A program made the position numbers and the translations under genes. Positions 1-11,955 of a stretch of DNA of 64,000 nt are shown here, piece by piece; position 1 is the first letter of the stretch, and each line of letters starts with the position of its first letter. Source of the DNA: Isoetes taiwanensis (taxonomy: Eukaryota > Streptophyta > Lycopodiopsida > Isoetales > Isoetaceae); NCBI GenBank assembly GCA_021234155.1, contig JAJEKV010000841.1, forward strand, positions 16,504 to 80,503. The letters are read 5' to 3'. The notes under the pieces are model-generated. The model did no database searches. It saw nothing but the letters and a program-made list of their open reading frames with translations, and was not told the DNA's origin.

Positions 1-804
1 TCGATATTTGCATGAGATTGAATCTAGACAAAATGTACAAAGAGAGCCATGAGAGACTTGGGGCTTTTGAATATAGCATGGAGCATGGCTAGCCTAAAAT
101 ATGTAACTGTAAGTTGTCTAAGTTGTTGCACTATATTTTATCAAGAGCCTCATAGCTAATGGATTCCACGTATAAACTGTTAAAAAATGTTGCATTCTTT
201 ATGGGGGAATGGCCGTGATACAATTTGCTAAGAGAGTGCAGATGTGTTGATCTACATCAATATGACAGTTGTGCTGTGACTTCTTCAACAAGTTTGAATT
301 GTTGGCATGATCTTCATCGGTAAGCTAAGTTACTTCAATATGGGTAAGTTGTAACCTCGACAAGAAAGAGTATGATCTAGGCACACGTTTAGTAAATATT
401 CTAACAAACATCACATGTCATTGTCCTAGTCATTGCACCACTATTGTCTTGTTATTTTGTTAACTTTTGGATCTTACAGGGTCGGACTTCCAAGTTCGGT
501 GGCCTGGATTTCTCCCCATGTTTCTATGTTCTATATATTTGTGCTCTGTGACACCGGGCGTTAGTTCTCCTGGTCGAGATTGCTACGTCAGTCAACTCTT
601 GTGAACTCTAAGAGGTCCTCTCGTACCAGACGCGTGCTGGGAAGGGTATGCGCATACGAGGTTCACCCCACCACCCCTTCTGAGCTTGAAATGTAAAAGG
701 CCGTTTAAACATCGCTAACGGGCCTGTGTGTAGGCTGGCTAAGCTACCCATTGTCCCGGAGTTTGTTTATGATAGTTTGGTACTCTGGTGATGTTCTTGC
801 TCCT

Positions 805-884
805 AATGTTTATGATGTTCATTTGTGTCATTGTCTAGCATTGCAATGTTTATGATGTTCATTTGTGTCATTGTCTAGCATTGC
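805..884. repeat. Tandem duplication of a 40-bp unit
   Basis: Two adjacent 40-bp copies (805-844 and 845-884) are identical as far as I can read. The perfect identity suggests a recent slippage or duplication event. Confidence 0.9.
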
Positions 885-933
885 ACCATAGATTCTCGTG
901 TCTTTGAGTTGTTATGTTTGTTATCCAAGATTC

Positions 934-1048
934 CGATGTCTTGGAAATGCGACACCCAGATCTACTCGAGCAGTCTCCAATGGGTCCGTTACAGGCACTA
1001 ATGTGATTTCACCCCTACCTATATTATTTCTGCCAGAATATTACTGTG
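934..1048 (+). repeat. Dispersed repeat, copy 1
   Basis: About 110 bp match the segment at 3,181-3,292 in the same orientation, with scattered substitutions. Both contain GACACCC, then GATCTACTCG, a CCAATGGGTCC core and a TTTCACCCCTACCT tail. A shorter related piece with GATCTACTCGAGG begins near 2,902. This may be part of a longer dispersed element, but I cannot see its ends. Confidence 0.7.
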
Positions 1049-1852
1049 ACATTCCATGTATTTATACAGTATACGTATGCATATCATGACATGTCACCAA
1101 TATTTAACTAGACCCCTAAGGGTCAATAGGGAATAATTTGGGTTCACTTAAAAGGGATTTTGTTAGTTGTGCTAATAAAATTAGGAGATAAATAATCTAA
1201 TTATGCTAATTAGGTTATAATTAGTTAAATGGAACCCATAGGGGAGCGCCACCTGGCCCAACTCGATTGGCCAAGTGGGACTTGCCAATTGGAAGGAGAA
1301 ATTGGGGTCCTACCTCCATCTCGCCCCAAAATCGATTAGGGAAAGAAGAGAGGAAGAGCAGCTACCGGTTCTGCCAATAGACCAAGAATGGAAGTCTTCC
1401 GTGATAACGGCTCCGCCCAAGAGATTGGTTAGTCCCTAGATAGCTTGTACTTCCGCTAACACATCTTTGAATAGATGGAATGGTTGAATTCTCTTTCAGC
1501 ACACCATCTGTGCATGACTTGGCATTATATATACTTGAGGTTCTAGATAAACGTCTGCAATTACTGAGCCCTCAGTAGTCATTATCTAAGCTTGTCTAGT
1601 ATCATCATTACTGCAAAGGTTTTTCCCTTGAAAACCTTTCGAGGCAGGGGTTTTTTAATCCTAGTAGTAATGATTGTACTAGCCCATTGTATGGGTCCCA
1701 TGACCTATTGGTCTCCGTGGACGTTAAAAAAACTATTCTATTCTATTCTTTCATATGTTATTATGGATACTTGAATAGTGTTTATATTCTTTCTTTCTGC
1801 TCCCTCCATGTATTGGGATTAAGGGAAGGGTAGAGACCTGAAAGCCTCTTAG

Positions 1853-2157
1853 AATTAGACAACTACATAAGCACACCTATTGAAAAAATTATTGTATGTA
1901 GTTCGAAAAAAAAGATGTTAAGGCGATGGCTCCGCCAACTGTAAATTCTTGTATTGGATATAACTGTTCACAAGATGATCTAGATGTCGAAGATGGAAAT
2001 TTATAAATAATACATTATTATCCAAGAAAATTTGTTAAGTACTATCAATCTTATTAAACACTACTAAGATGGCCTTTCAAATGCCACATCTCATTAGTTT
2101 GGTTCATTACATACATCTTATTGCATATAATATCTAATCAAATGCCCAAGTGTGGAT
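1853..2157 (-). repeat. Duplicated 3' flank of chitinase pseudogene, copy 1
   Basis: This segment aligns with 26,610-26,909 over most of its length, with indels. In both places it lies directly downstream of a chitinase pseudogene read on the minus strand. The duplicated block therefore included gene and 3' flank together. It has no coding potential of its own. Confidence 0.75.
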
Positions 2158-2893
2158 CAGTCAGAGGAACGAATAGAGGAAGCATAAGAAGTCCTGTTGA
2201 TCATAATAAACGCACTGCAGCATGACCCCACCATAATTAGAAGAATTAGTGATAATAGGGAGTACGTCGGACTTAAGAACACCACTAAGTATGTAGCCGA
2301 TGCGCGCAAAGATGATCGAAGCAGGGAGGCCCATGAAGATTAATGTACTCAAGTTAGAGCTCCATTCATTCCGGGAAGAAATGAGGTTAGAGGTGTCCCC
2401 ATTATATTGGCATTCATCATTTTCATAAAATTGGACATAGACATAATCAAAGTGGCGTAGGGGTAAGAGAACAGAGCCAAGTTTAGAATCGTGGTAAGAA
2501 CATCCAGAGCCTGACTTATGTATAATTTTTAGAACCAAAGAAGAGATCCGAGGTTATTGACCAGGTCGACGACGTCAAGGGTGTCCCCGGACTCGATATC
2601 AAGGTCAATACCGTCTAAAACAAATGGAGCCAAGGGGGGCGAGCCGCCACCGCTAAAATAGTTAGTCCAATGTAGCTAGCGATTTCCGGGCGCCGCTAGA
2701 ATCGTGAGTTTGTAGCTGCTAGTACCGCCACCTAAAGATAGCAAAATTTTGATCCGTTGCTTTGGCACCGCTAATCTCCTAGGCGAGGGCTTTGCAGCCC
2801 CGGAAGAGGGGTCGCAGAGGGCCCGCCAGATCTAGTCGGGCATCCCGCCTTCGCCAAATTGGTTGAGAAAGGATAGCATTATTATGTCATAAT
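2158..2893 (-). pseudogene. Class III chitinase pseudogene, copy 1 (truncated)
   Basis: The minus strand encodes the C-terminal two thirds of a hevamine-type GH18 chitinase. Recognisable pieces are FDYVYVQFYENDECQYNG, TLIFMGLPAS, a SDVLP motif and YGGVMLQCVYYD. The upstream part (2,560-2,890) still carries the sequence around the GIDLDIES active-site block, but it is scrambled by many small indels. The 5' end, including the signal peptide and first barrel strands, is missing. Similarity to the second copy stops at about 2,893. The A-rich stretch that creates a stop near 27.3 kb in copy 2 is present here too (about 2,530), so at least one defect predates the duplication. Not functional. Confidence 0.88.
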
Positions 2894-3600
2894 TGTCATA
2901 ATTGATCTACTCGAGGTCTCCCCATGTATCCATTACAATCTCTCCCACTAGAACTATGCTCGTCCTCGAGCATGACAAGACCATAGGCCACACCATCCCA
3001 TGGTGTCCAAGACCAAGTCATAACCTACCATCCAATGGTATTTTGCATCATACTTGCCCCCATGGAGACTCGAACTCGAGCCCTACTTTGATATCAAATA
3101 TAACGCCTTAACCGACATGCCCCTAGCCAACCGGGCAAACCGCTCTAGACATTTATAAGTAGTCGCTTCTAACCATTTATGCCGATGTCTCGAACGAGAC
3201 ACCCGGATCTACTCGGCGCCTCCAATGGGTCCATTACAGGCACTAACGTGATTTCACCCCTACCTGTATTATTTCTGCCAAAATATTACAGTCATCAAAA
3301 AATAATAAAAATTATACCATTTTGTTCGAAATTTGGAGACGAATTTATGACTTTATATGTGGTAAAACCTAACCTAAAAAGTTTATGGGGTCTGAGAGCA
3401 CGCCGCTCTCTGTTCTTGCAGAGCCAAGCCAAAAGGTGAATCAAAAGTTATCAATTTTGGAGCAGCATGGGCCGATTTTTCATCTCACTCAAGAGCATTA
3501 TAGCTCATAGTTTCATTCATGTTATGTATTTGATGCTTTTGTTTATGAAGTATATCCCACAATTTGAGACTGCGAAATTTCCCACGTTCCTTCCATAGTT
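2894..3600. other. Dispersed repeats, no gene
   Basis: The stretch contains the second copy of the repeat first seen at 934-1,048 (here 3,181-3,292) and a segment with inverted CTCGAG motifs around 2,905-3,085. I see no coding region. It separates the truncated chitinase from the left end of element I. Confidence 0.5.
3181..3292 (+). repeat. Dispersed repeat, copy 2
   Basis: Matches 934-1,048 in the same orientation, as described there. The copies differ at roughly one base in ten by eye. Confidence 0.7.
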
Positions 3601-3614
3601 ATTTGAAAGTCGTA

Positions 3615-3650
3615 TTTAATTAAAGTGGGACAAATCTTGAATTTTGGGAC
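3615..3650 (+). repeat. Left terminal inverted repeat of element I
   Basis: TTTAATTAAAGTGGGAC is followed by a TTGAATTTTGGGAC segment. This aligns with CAATTAAATTGGGATTATG plus TTAATTTTTGGGAC at the right end of the short derivative (read inwards at 49.58 kb) and with TTTAATTAAAGTGGGAC at 63.6 kb. Confidence 0.6.
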
Positions 3651-3802
3651 TCGGACTGAAAATGGGACTCACACACCATAAAAGAAATTTCTGAATTGAT
3701 TGCTTGAATAGAATTACACATGACACACATAGAATTGGGTTACTTGTTTTCCTCATAAATTTTACAAACCACTAGTTGAGATAGTTTTCAAACTTCTCAA
3801 TA

Positions 3803-6400
3803 TTATGTGCCCTCATACAATGATATAGCATGGAGGTTGCTCATGGCCTTGTCCATCTCCCTTCTTGGGATCTTGTGTGTGTTGTCCTTTGCAACGTGAG
3901 AACTTGGATATGACCATACCACACACTCCACCAATTCCCTCCTTTGAGGGTCAGCATAATTTGCCCTCCACTTCTTCTCCCCCAGTCGGTGTATTGCTCC
4001 TTCAAGTTGCCCTTCTTGTGTCTCCCAATGGGCTCCCAATATTGAATTTGGAATCCGGATCTAACTCCTCTCCATCGAGGCATAGTGGTGGTTATATCGA
4101 GAGTTCCACCCCTAACCATATTGGACAGTCCTCATCATCGTGCCTTACTAGCACAAAGTATCCTTCCTTGATGTCCTCAAAGGGATCCCACTCAGGAAGA
4201 TCAAACCACTTCGGCTTTGAGGCCTTATTTCCCACAAAACCACTTGGAACCCTTGTTGGGACCCAAGTGAGCATTCTTAGACGTGCTTGCACCTTGAGAA
4301 CCCTCCCATCTTGACTCGGCAAGAACCCGCCTCTTAGCTCCCTCCCACATGGCTGCTCGGGTTTCCAAGCATGTCACAACTTTCTCCCAAGACTTGATTA
4401 GGAGTCCATTTGATTTTTTCTTAAGAGTGGAGGTGTGCTTTCCATTTCTAACATCATCCCAAAGGTGTGTTATGTAATCCTTGATGCCCTTCACCAGTTG
4501 GCTAGAGTCTTTGACTGCTTGAAGGGGAGGTAGTGGTTTTGGTTGCCCTTTAGGAATGAGAACTTCACCAAAGAAGCACCCCTTTGCCACAACTCGATAC
4601 CTTGTACAGGGCATCCACAACTTGTCACCTGGTCTCCACTTATATTGCATGATTGGTATTCCATCCCTAACCCAAAACTTGAACCGAAGTGGCTTTGTGT
4701 GTCCTGTCAACTGGTCCTTACCATCTAGCAAGTATCCTTTTACAAATGATTTCCAATCGCAACCTCATCCATCAAGAAAGCCATTGGGTTGGGGTCAATG
4801 CAGCTCTCAAACACATCCATTAGTTCGGGGAGAGTGGTCACGTTTTCTCTCTTGAGCTTGGTGGAGAAAGTTCCAAAGAATCCATCTATATCATCATGCG
4901 TATGCCCAACCATCATGAATCCCACTTTCACAACTTTGAATACTCCCACTGGCATCCAAGTATGACATTGCCCCAAACATCCATCTATTCTGTTTTCTTT
5001 CCCAGCTTGTCCAACCGAACACATAGCTCCTCGTGCGGTGATTTCTCAAGTAAGGGGAAATCATCCCAAGTCCTCCTTGATTCACTAGACACCTTGGATA
5101 TGAGCTTTTTTATCGCCTTTGGTAACAAAGCGGTTGATCATCCATCAAAGCCTCAAAATGGGTCTTTGAAGGGGAATACCTCCTCCCTTCTATCGATCCT
5201 TTCTCTAGTGTTCTCGTGCACTTGAAAATAGAGCTCACATGGAAGTTTGGATCATCTCTCCATAGATCAAGCACAAAATGACCATATGTTCCAGGTTCCA
5301 TGACCACGTGTTAATACACCCGCCATACTTACTTTCAAAAAGCGTTTTGACAACGCTTTGGGTAAAAGGATCTAGCTTTGGCAAGAAAGTCTTGTGTTGG
5401 TCCATCTTATCATGAATTATACACAAAAATTTGTGTCACCGCATCTCAGAAAAATGTTCTCCACCGCCAATACAACTGTCTACATGATATTTGGTCCCTT
5501 TGGTGATCTGCAAATTGCTCCCTAATTGCCATTCTTTCTTTCTCTATTGCAGTTGATGCAAGTGTATCCTTGAGTTGAATGCAAGTGTTGCACTTTGAGA
5601 ATGGCATGTGTTGTAGGACACTCACGCCCCAGAAGTGAGTGCTCCATAACTTACTGAAATGTGATTGAGAAAGAGGCCTACCTCCAAGTAGTTTCTAGGA
5701 TGGAGTTGACCTCCCAAGGCACTCCTTTCGGATATAGTGTTGTGGCAACACTCTTTTGCACCACTGACACAGGCTTTCGCTCACCTTCGGACTTGTGAGG
5801 CATAGATTGAGACATGTATCTCACAAAGCTCTCAAGACTGCGAATGGCCTTTAGAGTATTTGCTCTAGTTTTCAAAGTGAGTGCATTACCATGTTGGAAC
5901 AAAGTGTGCCCTTTTCTAACTTGCTCCCAAAGATCGTAGAAATGAAGACTTGCTCACCCCAAGAATCCATCTCAATGCTCTCATACATACCTTCATGCCC
6001 CTCAATTGATATAGTAGCCAGTCCTGTGTTTTCATCATAGCCGGAATTCCTACACAAGGAGTAAATGAAATTAATCCTATCTTTTGAAGCTGTCCAATGT
6101 ATTGGGACCTTATCCGCATCGAGGTCATCCACATTAGATCGCGACTGTGCAATCTAAGGTTGCAAACACTCTTGTCCCCTAATTGCCTCCGTGTTTTCTT
6201 TGGTTGGTGCCATACTTTCCATCCTTTCTAAATATTTGTCACTTCTAGGCCTCTTTGGGCACCTTTTGGTCGCTTTTTATGAAAGACATAGCGTCTCTTC
6301 CTTGTGATCAAAGGATGCTCATCGACCACCAAATCTTCCACATGGCCTTGGGTGGGCCTTGGGGTGTGTAGTTCAGAGGGGAAATCTAGAGTATCACCAT
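3803..6400 (-). pseudogene. DUF7869-type transposon gene, copy A
   Basis: Read leftwards, this is the best preserved of three copies. From the N-terminal side it shows IHWTASKDRINFIYSLCR, ESFVRYMSQSMPHKSEGE, CIIHDKMDQHKTFLPKL (about 5.4 kb), then GHTHDDIDGFFGTFSTKL (about 4.9 kb), the hallmark motif of this family. After that come WVRDGIPIMQYKWRPGD, a WDPFEDIKEGYFVLVRHDDE block, VQYWEPIG-like residues and an IPRREMDKAMSNL tail. The pieces lie in different frames, so several frameshifts separate them. Family knowledge: DUF7869 proteins are usually encoded by transposon-like genes in plants and protists, and their biochemical role is not established. It faces away from the HAD-domain gene at 10.3 kb, with a 3.9-kb spacer between them. 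The start is uncertain; coding-like sequence reaches about 6.4 kb. Confidence 0.8.
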
Positions 6401-6764
6401 TTTTGTGTGTAATATATCTAATTGGCCATCTCTAACTCGAAGCTTGGGACTCCAGCCACGAGCACACAATGCAATCACTAGAGCTTCCACAGGACATGAT
6501 TGTATCAACTTCGATAAGAAGCTTCACAATGCCAACTCCAAGATGTTCATCTCCGACCTCTCATCATTCACACTATCAAATGGATCAACTGCAGTTATTA
6601 TACCCTCTGCAGAATAATGCCTGCAGTTTGCAAGGGTGCAACAAAAGGCAACCCATCTTCCTCCATTGGAGCCTAGGGCAATGGCCTCCTTTGGACTTCC
6701 CCTGGCTCCATTTTACTCATCTCACATGTTCCCCTCGAATGAAAAAGCTCACATTAAAACCATA

Positions 6765-7025
6765 TAGCCCCAAACACCACAAATATGACCATATGAACCA
6801 TATAAAACCATACAAACATATTAAATATAATCATATTAAATCATACAACCATATTAACTAAAATCATACAACCATATTAACTAAAATCATACAACCATAT
6901 TAAAGCATACAACCACACTCATTCTAAACCATATGTAAACATTGTAAACATATATAACCATTGAAACTATTCAACCATTGAAACCTTATTAAATTCATAA
7001 GATAACATATATAAACATATAACCT
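6765..7025. repeat. AT-rich degenerate tandem repeat
   Basis: The motif CATACAACCATATTAACT recurs at a spacing of about 23 bp around 6,843-6,905. It lies in a longer run of ACCATAT and AAACATAT variants. It is in the spacer upstream of the DUF7869-type gene and has no coding potential. Confidence 0.75.
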
Positions 7026-7970
7026 ACCCTTTCATATCTTGTCATGTCCACGTGGCGCCTCTTCAGAGGCTGAAACCGTGGCCATGTCAGCAATCCGACC
7101 GCCACCCGCCATGGAGGGCATGGCCTACACGTGACAATGGTTTTTATTATTGCACTACGAGGGTTCGAGGTCGAGGGCAGTGCTTGCACCCTCTTCCTCC
7201 TCCCCGAACCATTCTTCCTCCCCGCTTTTTCTCGATCACTCATCCTCCCTGTTTCCTTAGGCAGCTTTACCGATCAGCGTCGATCGAACCGGCGATTCCA
7301 AGGCCATCTTATGACAGCCGGCTTTTGGTCGACGGATCGGGACGCTTCAGCCTTGAAGTTCTCGCCAAGCAGATTCATTGTTGGCGGGCGTTACCGCCGA
7401 GAAGAAAGTGAGGCCCTTTTAGTCTTTGCTTTTAGTTTTCTCGTAAGTCCTTTAGTGCATTTTTACTTATATTCACGTTGTTAGAGGCTCTTATTGATCC
7501 CGATACAATTTACGGCCGAGAAATCCTTATTCACGCTTTGCCAAGCGACTATACCCACATGGGTTTAACTTTAAGCCTCCTCCTCATCCGGCAAATCTTC
7601 CGGGTATGTTTTTGTAATATCATACCTTTTTTAATCATTTTTCTGTCATTTTCTCCTTTTTCTCGTACTCTTCTCCTGCATTCTCTGTTTTTCTCATTGA
7701 TCTGTTTTACGTTTTTTTGCTATCTTTTTCTTGCTTGTGGTTGAATTGAATACATTGTATGCAGGCACAAGTGAGAATAGTGGTTAGAGTAGTAGCAAGC
7801 ATCGAGATAGAACTAGGAATGTCTTTCTCCCAAAGAAGAACTAAGAATAGGAATTGCTTCACGTAATCTCCATTTCTAACTCACAAAGAAATCCACCGAA
7901 GGGAGACATGCGTAAGGGAGTGGCGAAGTTGGGAATACTTCAGCTTTGCCAGATCCGGGAAGCGGGCCTT
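7026..7970 (+). other. Leader-like region of element I, possible small exon
   Basis: GC content rises sharply at 7,030. A pyrimidine-rich stretch (7,180-7,260) resembles a plant 5' leader. From about 7,490 a short reading frame contains YGREILIHALPSDYTHMG and ends near 7,600 at CCGGGTATGTTTT, a plausible splice donor. The rest is T-rich, like an intron, to about 7,765. I cannot connect this to the large gene with confidence. It may be a 5' exon of that gene or a separate remnant. Confidence 0.3.
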
Positions 7971-9375
7971 CTTCTCGACTTCGCGCGAGTCGAGAACTTC
8001 CCTTTCGCAGGCGAGAAGAGGGAGTGTACACTCGACTGTTGGCCGGTTGAGGGATTTCGACTTCGCTGATTCGGGATTGCACGCGCCTACCCAATGTCTT
8101 CACATTCTTTAGAACCTCTTTGCGGCCTTCTCGACTTCGTGAGTCGAGAATGTGATACCCCTGCCAATGGCTCTTTGTGCGTCGTGGGGTGCCTCCACCC
8201 AGCCCGAGCCACTCTCCTTGAACCATGCTCATCAATATTGCGAAGAGGACTGGCTCGATCGGGTGGAGGCCTCGGCGACCAACCACAGAAGTTGCTGGCC
8301 GCTTTCTCGGCGGAGTGAGGAAAACGCAGCTCTAGTGCACTCTAGAGCTGGCTGCTTGACGGTCTTAACCACTCTCCTATCTTCCTGGGACATTGCGAAG
8401 GGAAGTGGTTTTTGTCTGTCTTGAGGCCAACCTTAGCAACCCATTCTTCCGTTTTGTGGTGTTGCGGGCCTCTACCCAATCAAAGACCGTCTCCTTGAAC
8501 CATCTTGTGAATATTGCGAAGGGGATAGGCTCGATTGGGTGGAGGCCGGCGACTAACACCGAGGAGGTGTTGGCGCTTTCGACTTCGTGAGTCGAGAAAC
8601 GGCGCATTCTTAAACTACTTAGAGCTGGGCTGCCTCAGCGATCTTAACAACTCTCCTTCTATCTTCCTCGGACATTTGAAGGGGAAGTTGTTTTGATCGG
8701 GTGCTGAGGCCAACTCCCTAGCAACCACGGAAACCACGAAGTTTTCAGATGCATTCTCTGGCTCGCTGATGGGAATGCCTTTACTCCAACCCACTCCATG
8801 TGTACCATCCGGAGTTCTCGATGGTTAAGGCATTCTCGACTTGAAGTCGAGAATATAGACACGGCCAACTCTCCGACAGGAAACCATAGAGCTTGTATGC
8901 GCATTCTTCGGCTCGGAAGTCTAGAATGCCTTAACCAAATGAGCACTCAGGTACTAACCGGAGTTCGATGGTTAAGGCATTCTCGACTGCGAAGTCGAGA
9001 ATGTAGGCAGCAGCTCAATAATCGCATTCTCTCACTTCGCAAGTCGAGAATCCTTTAGCCGACCAATTCTCCTCGTGGTATGGTAGCAAAGGGCCCCACG
9101 ACCAAATCGAGTCACTCTCCTCTAACCATCTTCGCCGAAAGTATTGCGAAGGGGAGGGGCTTTGACCGGGGTGGGAGGCCTCTACAACCAACCACTGTGG
9201 AAACCCACAGAGAGGAAGCCAAGGCTTGCATTCTCTACAAGTACCGCACTTTCTATTCTCTGTTTTTAGTCCCAAGTGCCTCTAGCACATGGAAGCCACT
9301 CTCCTCGAACCATCTTCCTCGAATATTTAAGAGGAGTGGTTCGGACAGAAGAAGAAGAGGATGCATTTGAACCGC
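7971..9375. repeat. Array of palindromes and long imperfect hairpins
   Basis: Short palindromes with arms TTCTCGACT and AGTCGAGAA, or close variants, occur near 7,974, 8,130, 8,578, 8,834, 8,982 and 9,027. Between them are longer foldbacks. A GCCTCCACCCAGCCCGAGCC arm at about 8,190 faces GGCTCGATCGGGTGGAGGC at about 8,250. A related pair lies at about 8,467 and 8,530, with less perfect ones near 8,640-8,720, 9,090-9,185 and 9,280-9,350. The array fills the spacer between the two divergent genes of element I and encodes nothing I recognise. Confidence 0.85.
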
Positions 9376-10274
9376 ATCTCCGGGCCTTAGTCCTAGCCCG
9401 ATCTATGTACAACATTCCAAGTAAACAGTCCATGAAAGAACACACCTAAAAAGCGAACTGTTCTTTACCCCGATCCATTGTTTCCTTGCCGAGCATCTCT
9501 CAACCCAGAGAGTAAATCATCTCTCGAAGCTGAAAAATGCTGGACAAGGAAACGATGAATCCGGTCGAGCTTATCAGCGGTTCCATTATTTAAACACATA
9601 CGGCATGTTCTACCTGTTTAAATAACATAGGCATCTCCGAAACTCACCTCTTCACGCGCGGTAATTCCTTGGGCCATCGTATCCACGGATCCCGCAGCCT
9701 CACCTAGAGTCTTTGCTTCTTCGTCGGTCTCTTCAAGAGTGTATTCGTGATCTAATACTTGTATCATGCTGCATTCTCAAGCAGATCCCCGATTCCATGG
9801 CCAAGCAGTTGTAGAGTTCCTGTCCGGCAGCTCCTCCGCTTTCTACTACCTTAGCTCCGTGCTCATCGATCAAATCAACTGCTTGCAATAGGACGCCGGG
9901 TCAGGAAAAAACACATATGCAAGGTGTCGTTAGCGACTTACAGCGTCAGCGGGCGCCATTCGGAAAGTCGCTAACGGTCCCGATGCTCCCCCCCTCCGAA
10001 CTCGAGGTCCCCAATGCCACGGGGAAGATAAACTACGCTCGGCTCACTTAGTCCCTTGACGTGATTAAATTTGAGGGAAATAGTGTTTGGGAGGGCTAAA
10101 AGCCGACCGTACGTCTTTGCACTTTAGCCCGCTTTTTTTCATAAATGATTGCATGTCCTTAACTTCAAATTAAAGAACACGCCTGATCTTTTTTACATGC
10201 AGTCCTAAAACTCACAACGCTGGAGGAGACTTAATTTCTGAGAGGGTCAGAAGAGGATGAGAGGGCATCTCGAC
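9376..10274. other. Spacer upstream of the large gene of element I
   Basis: I see no coding region. The stretch is GC-rich up to about 10,070, with GTCGCTAACGG-like segments, then AT-rich immediately before the start of the large gene. A promoter would be expected here, but I see no diagnostic core elements. Confidence 0.4.
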
Positions 10275-11554
10275 ATGACTCGGCCCAAGAAGCAAAGCGG
10301 GAGGGGATGCTTCTACGGCCCGGCAAGAAGAAGAAGAAGACAAACACGGGTGAGCTCGAGGTTTTTCTTTTGTCGGAATACCTTAAGCGATCCATCATTT
10401 CATCTTGCGGCATTCACCCCGGACTCACTGGTGATCAGCGGCGAACTCCATTCTTTGTCATCGAGGGGATGGAGACAGAGCTTCTTGAAACAAACAGATT
10501 CTTGGTGGTATGTCGAGGTATCGACAAGTGGGAAGGAGAAAGATGTTTCTACACCAAAGGGACAAGAAGAGACTCAGGAGACAAGTACAAGAAAATCGGT
10601 GTTGTGCTCTCCGTCTCTGCGCGCATTCAAAGCATTTAACACTACATGTCGAGGGACGCGAGGAAAGAGTAAGTTCTATCACACCAAAAAATTAGCGGTT
10701 TCAAATTATTCTCACTCTTCCATGAGCAAGGCTAAGGGCAGAAAAAAAGGCGCCTTTAAATTGTCGAGAACCTTGGGTGGAAGGATCCGGAAGGGATGAA
10801 GGAGGCCGGAACCCTAACATCGAGGAGCTTGGTATGGAGATTTCGAGTCGGGGAAAAAAGCATTCAATATGGGGAGCTTCACTTCACTGCGTTTGAAGAC
10901 TCTACAACACTCTGATGGGGAATGAAGTTGTGGTTCATACACAAAAAGTCCACCAAAAACAAAGATGGGGATGATGACACCACCGGGGAGGAATCGGATG
11001 GCGAAGGAGGCGAAGATATGGTCGAGTCCCCAAACCTCGATCCGGATGATCGGATCAGGATTTCACAGAGAGGGGCCTGAGAAAATGGAAGCGTCTAGCT
11101 CGGTATTATCCGTTGGGAATATCACACAAAGGCTGCCATTTGGACATTAGGCGGTGAAGGTTTGCACGGGAGATGCCGTCTTGTTCACCCACGGAATTTA
11201 ATCCGGCACACATGTTGGAGATTACGAACCTGATGGTGCGACATCCTATTGCAGATCAATGCTGCGGATGTCATACCTTTTAGCGAATCGGCAGGGGTGA
11301 GTTGTTAAATTTGGAAGTCCGAGGAAGATCCGAAGGAAAAGACGCCCGTCAGGTTACGGGTTGTAGGCGGTCGGCATTGGTGAGGGCGGCTCAAGTATTG
11401 TAGACGGAGAAGGAGGTGCCGCAAAGGATCAGGATAGATATACCCAGCGAGAGTGCAGAGTTCTTTCGGCGGGAGGCGCCCGACAACGGCGGCCGGCATT
11501 AGCCACGCCGGAAACACAATAGCAGCGAAAGTGCCGCCACGTAAGGTAAATAAC

Positions 11555-11955
11555 TCTCGAATCTTTCCATTCGACTTCAGAAAGTCGAGAAAGCCCGCCA
11601 TCCTAACGGTTTGCCGATTATCAGCTGGGGTTTCTCGACTCGCGAGGTCGGTTGAAAGGTAACCTGAGAAAATCAAAGGATGCGGGCTTTTCTCGACTCG
11701 CGAGTGAAAACCCTTAACCGATAAAAGAAAATTAGACATTCAAAGGGACTTTCGACATTCGAAGTCGAGAAAGCCCCGCCATCTAACATTTGCCGATTAT
11801 CAGGGGTTTCACGACTTCATGAGTCGAGAAAGCCGGTAACACTGAAAAATCAAAGGATCGCGAGCTTTCTCGACTTCGCAGTCGAGAAAACCAGTAAAAG
11901 AAAATTAGACATTCAAGGGACTTTCTCGACTCATGAGTCGAAAACCCGGGCTACT
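11555..11955. repeat. Intron-like tandem repeats with GTCGAGAA palindromes
   Basis: Seven palindromes or half-palindromes of the GTCGAGAA type occur at about 11,570, 11,632, 11,690, 11,750, 11,810, 11,868 and 11,922. They are embedded in diverged repeats of roughly 120 bp containing AAAAGAAAATTAGACATTCA and TTGCCGATTATCAG. The block follows a coding-like stretch that ends at GCCACGTAAGG, so it is probably an intron of the large gene. Confidence 0.8.

Larger units (their letters stand above)
1..1852. other. Non-coding stretch with dispersed repeats
   Basis: I see no coding region here; reading frames are short and without recognisable motifs. The stretch holds a tandem 40-bp duplication and one copy of a dispersed repeat that returns at 3.2 kb, both listed separately. 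It is moderately AT-rich and otherwise unassigned. Confidence 0.5.

Noticed and set aside
2990-3130. tRNA-like segment suggested by GACTCGAACTCGAGCCC and TAGCCAACCGG
   Set aside because: No cloverleaf can be drawn on either strand, and the anticodon arm and acceptor pairing are absent.
3865-4855. Plus-strand frames opposite the DUF7869-type gene, copy A
   Set aside because: The minus strand carries the family motifs (WVRDGIPIMQYKWRPGD and others); the plus frames are shadows.
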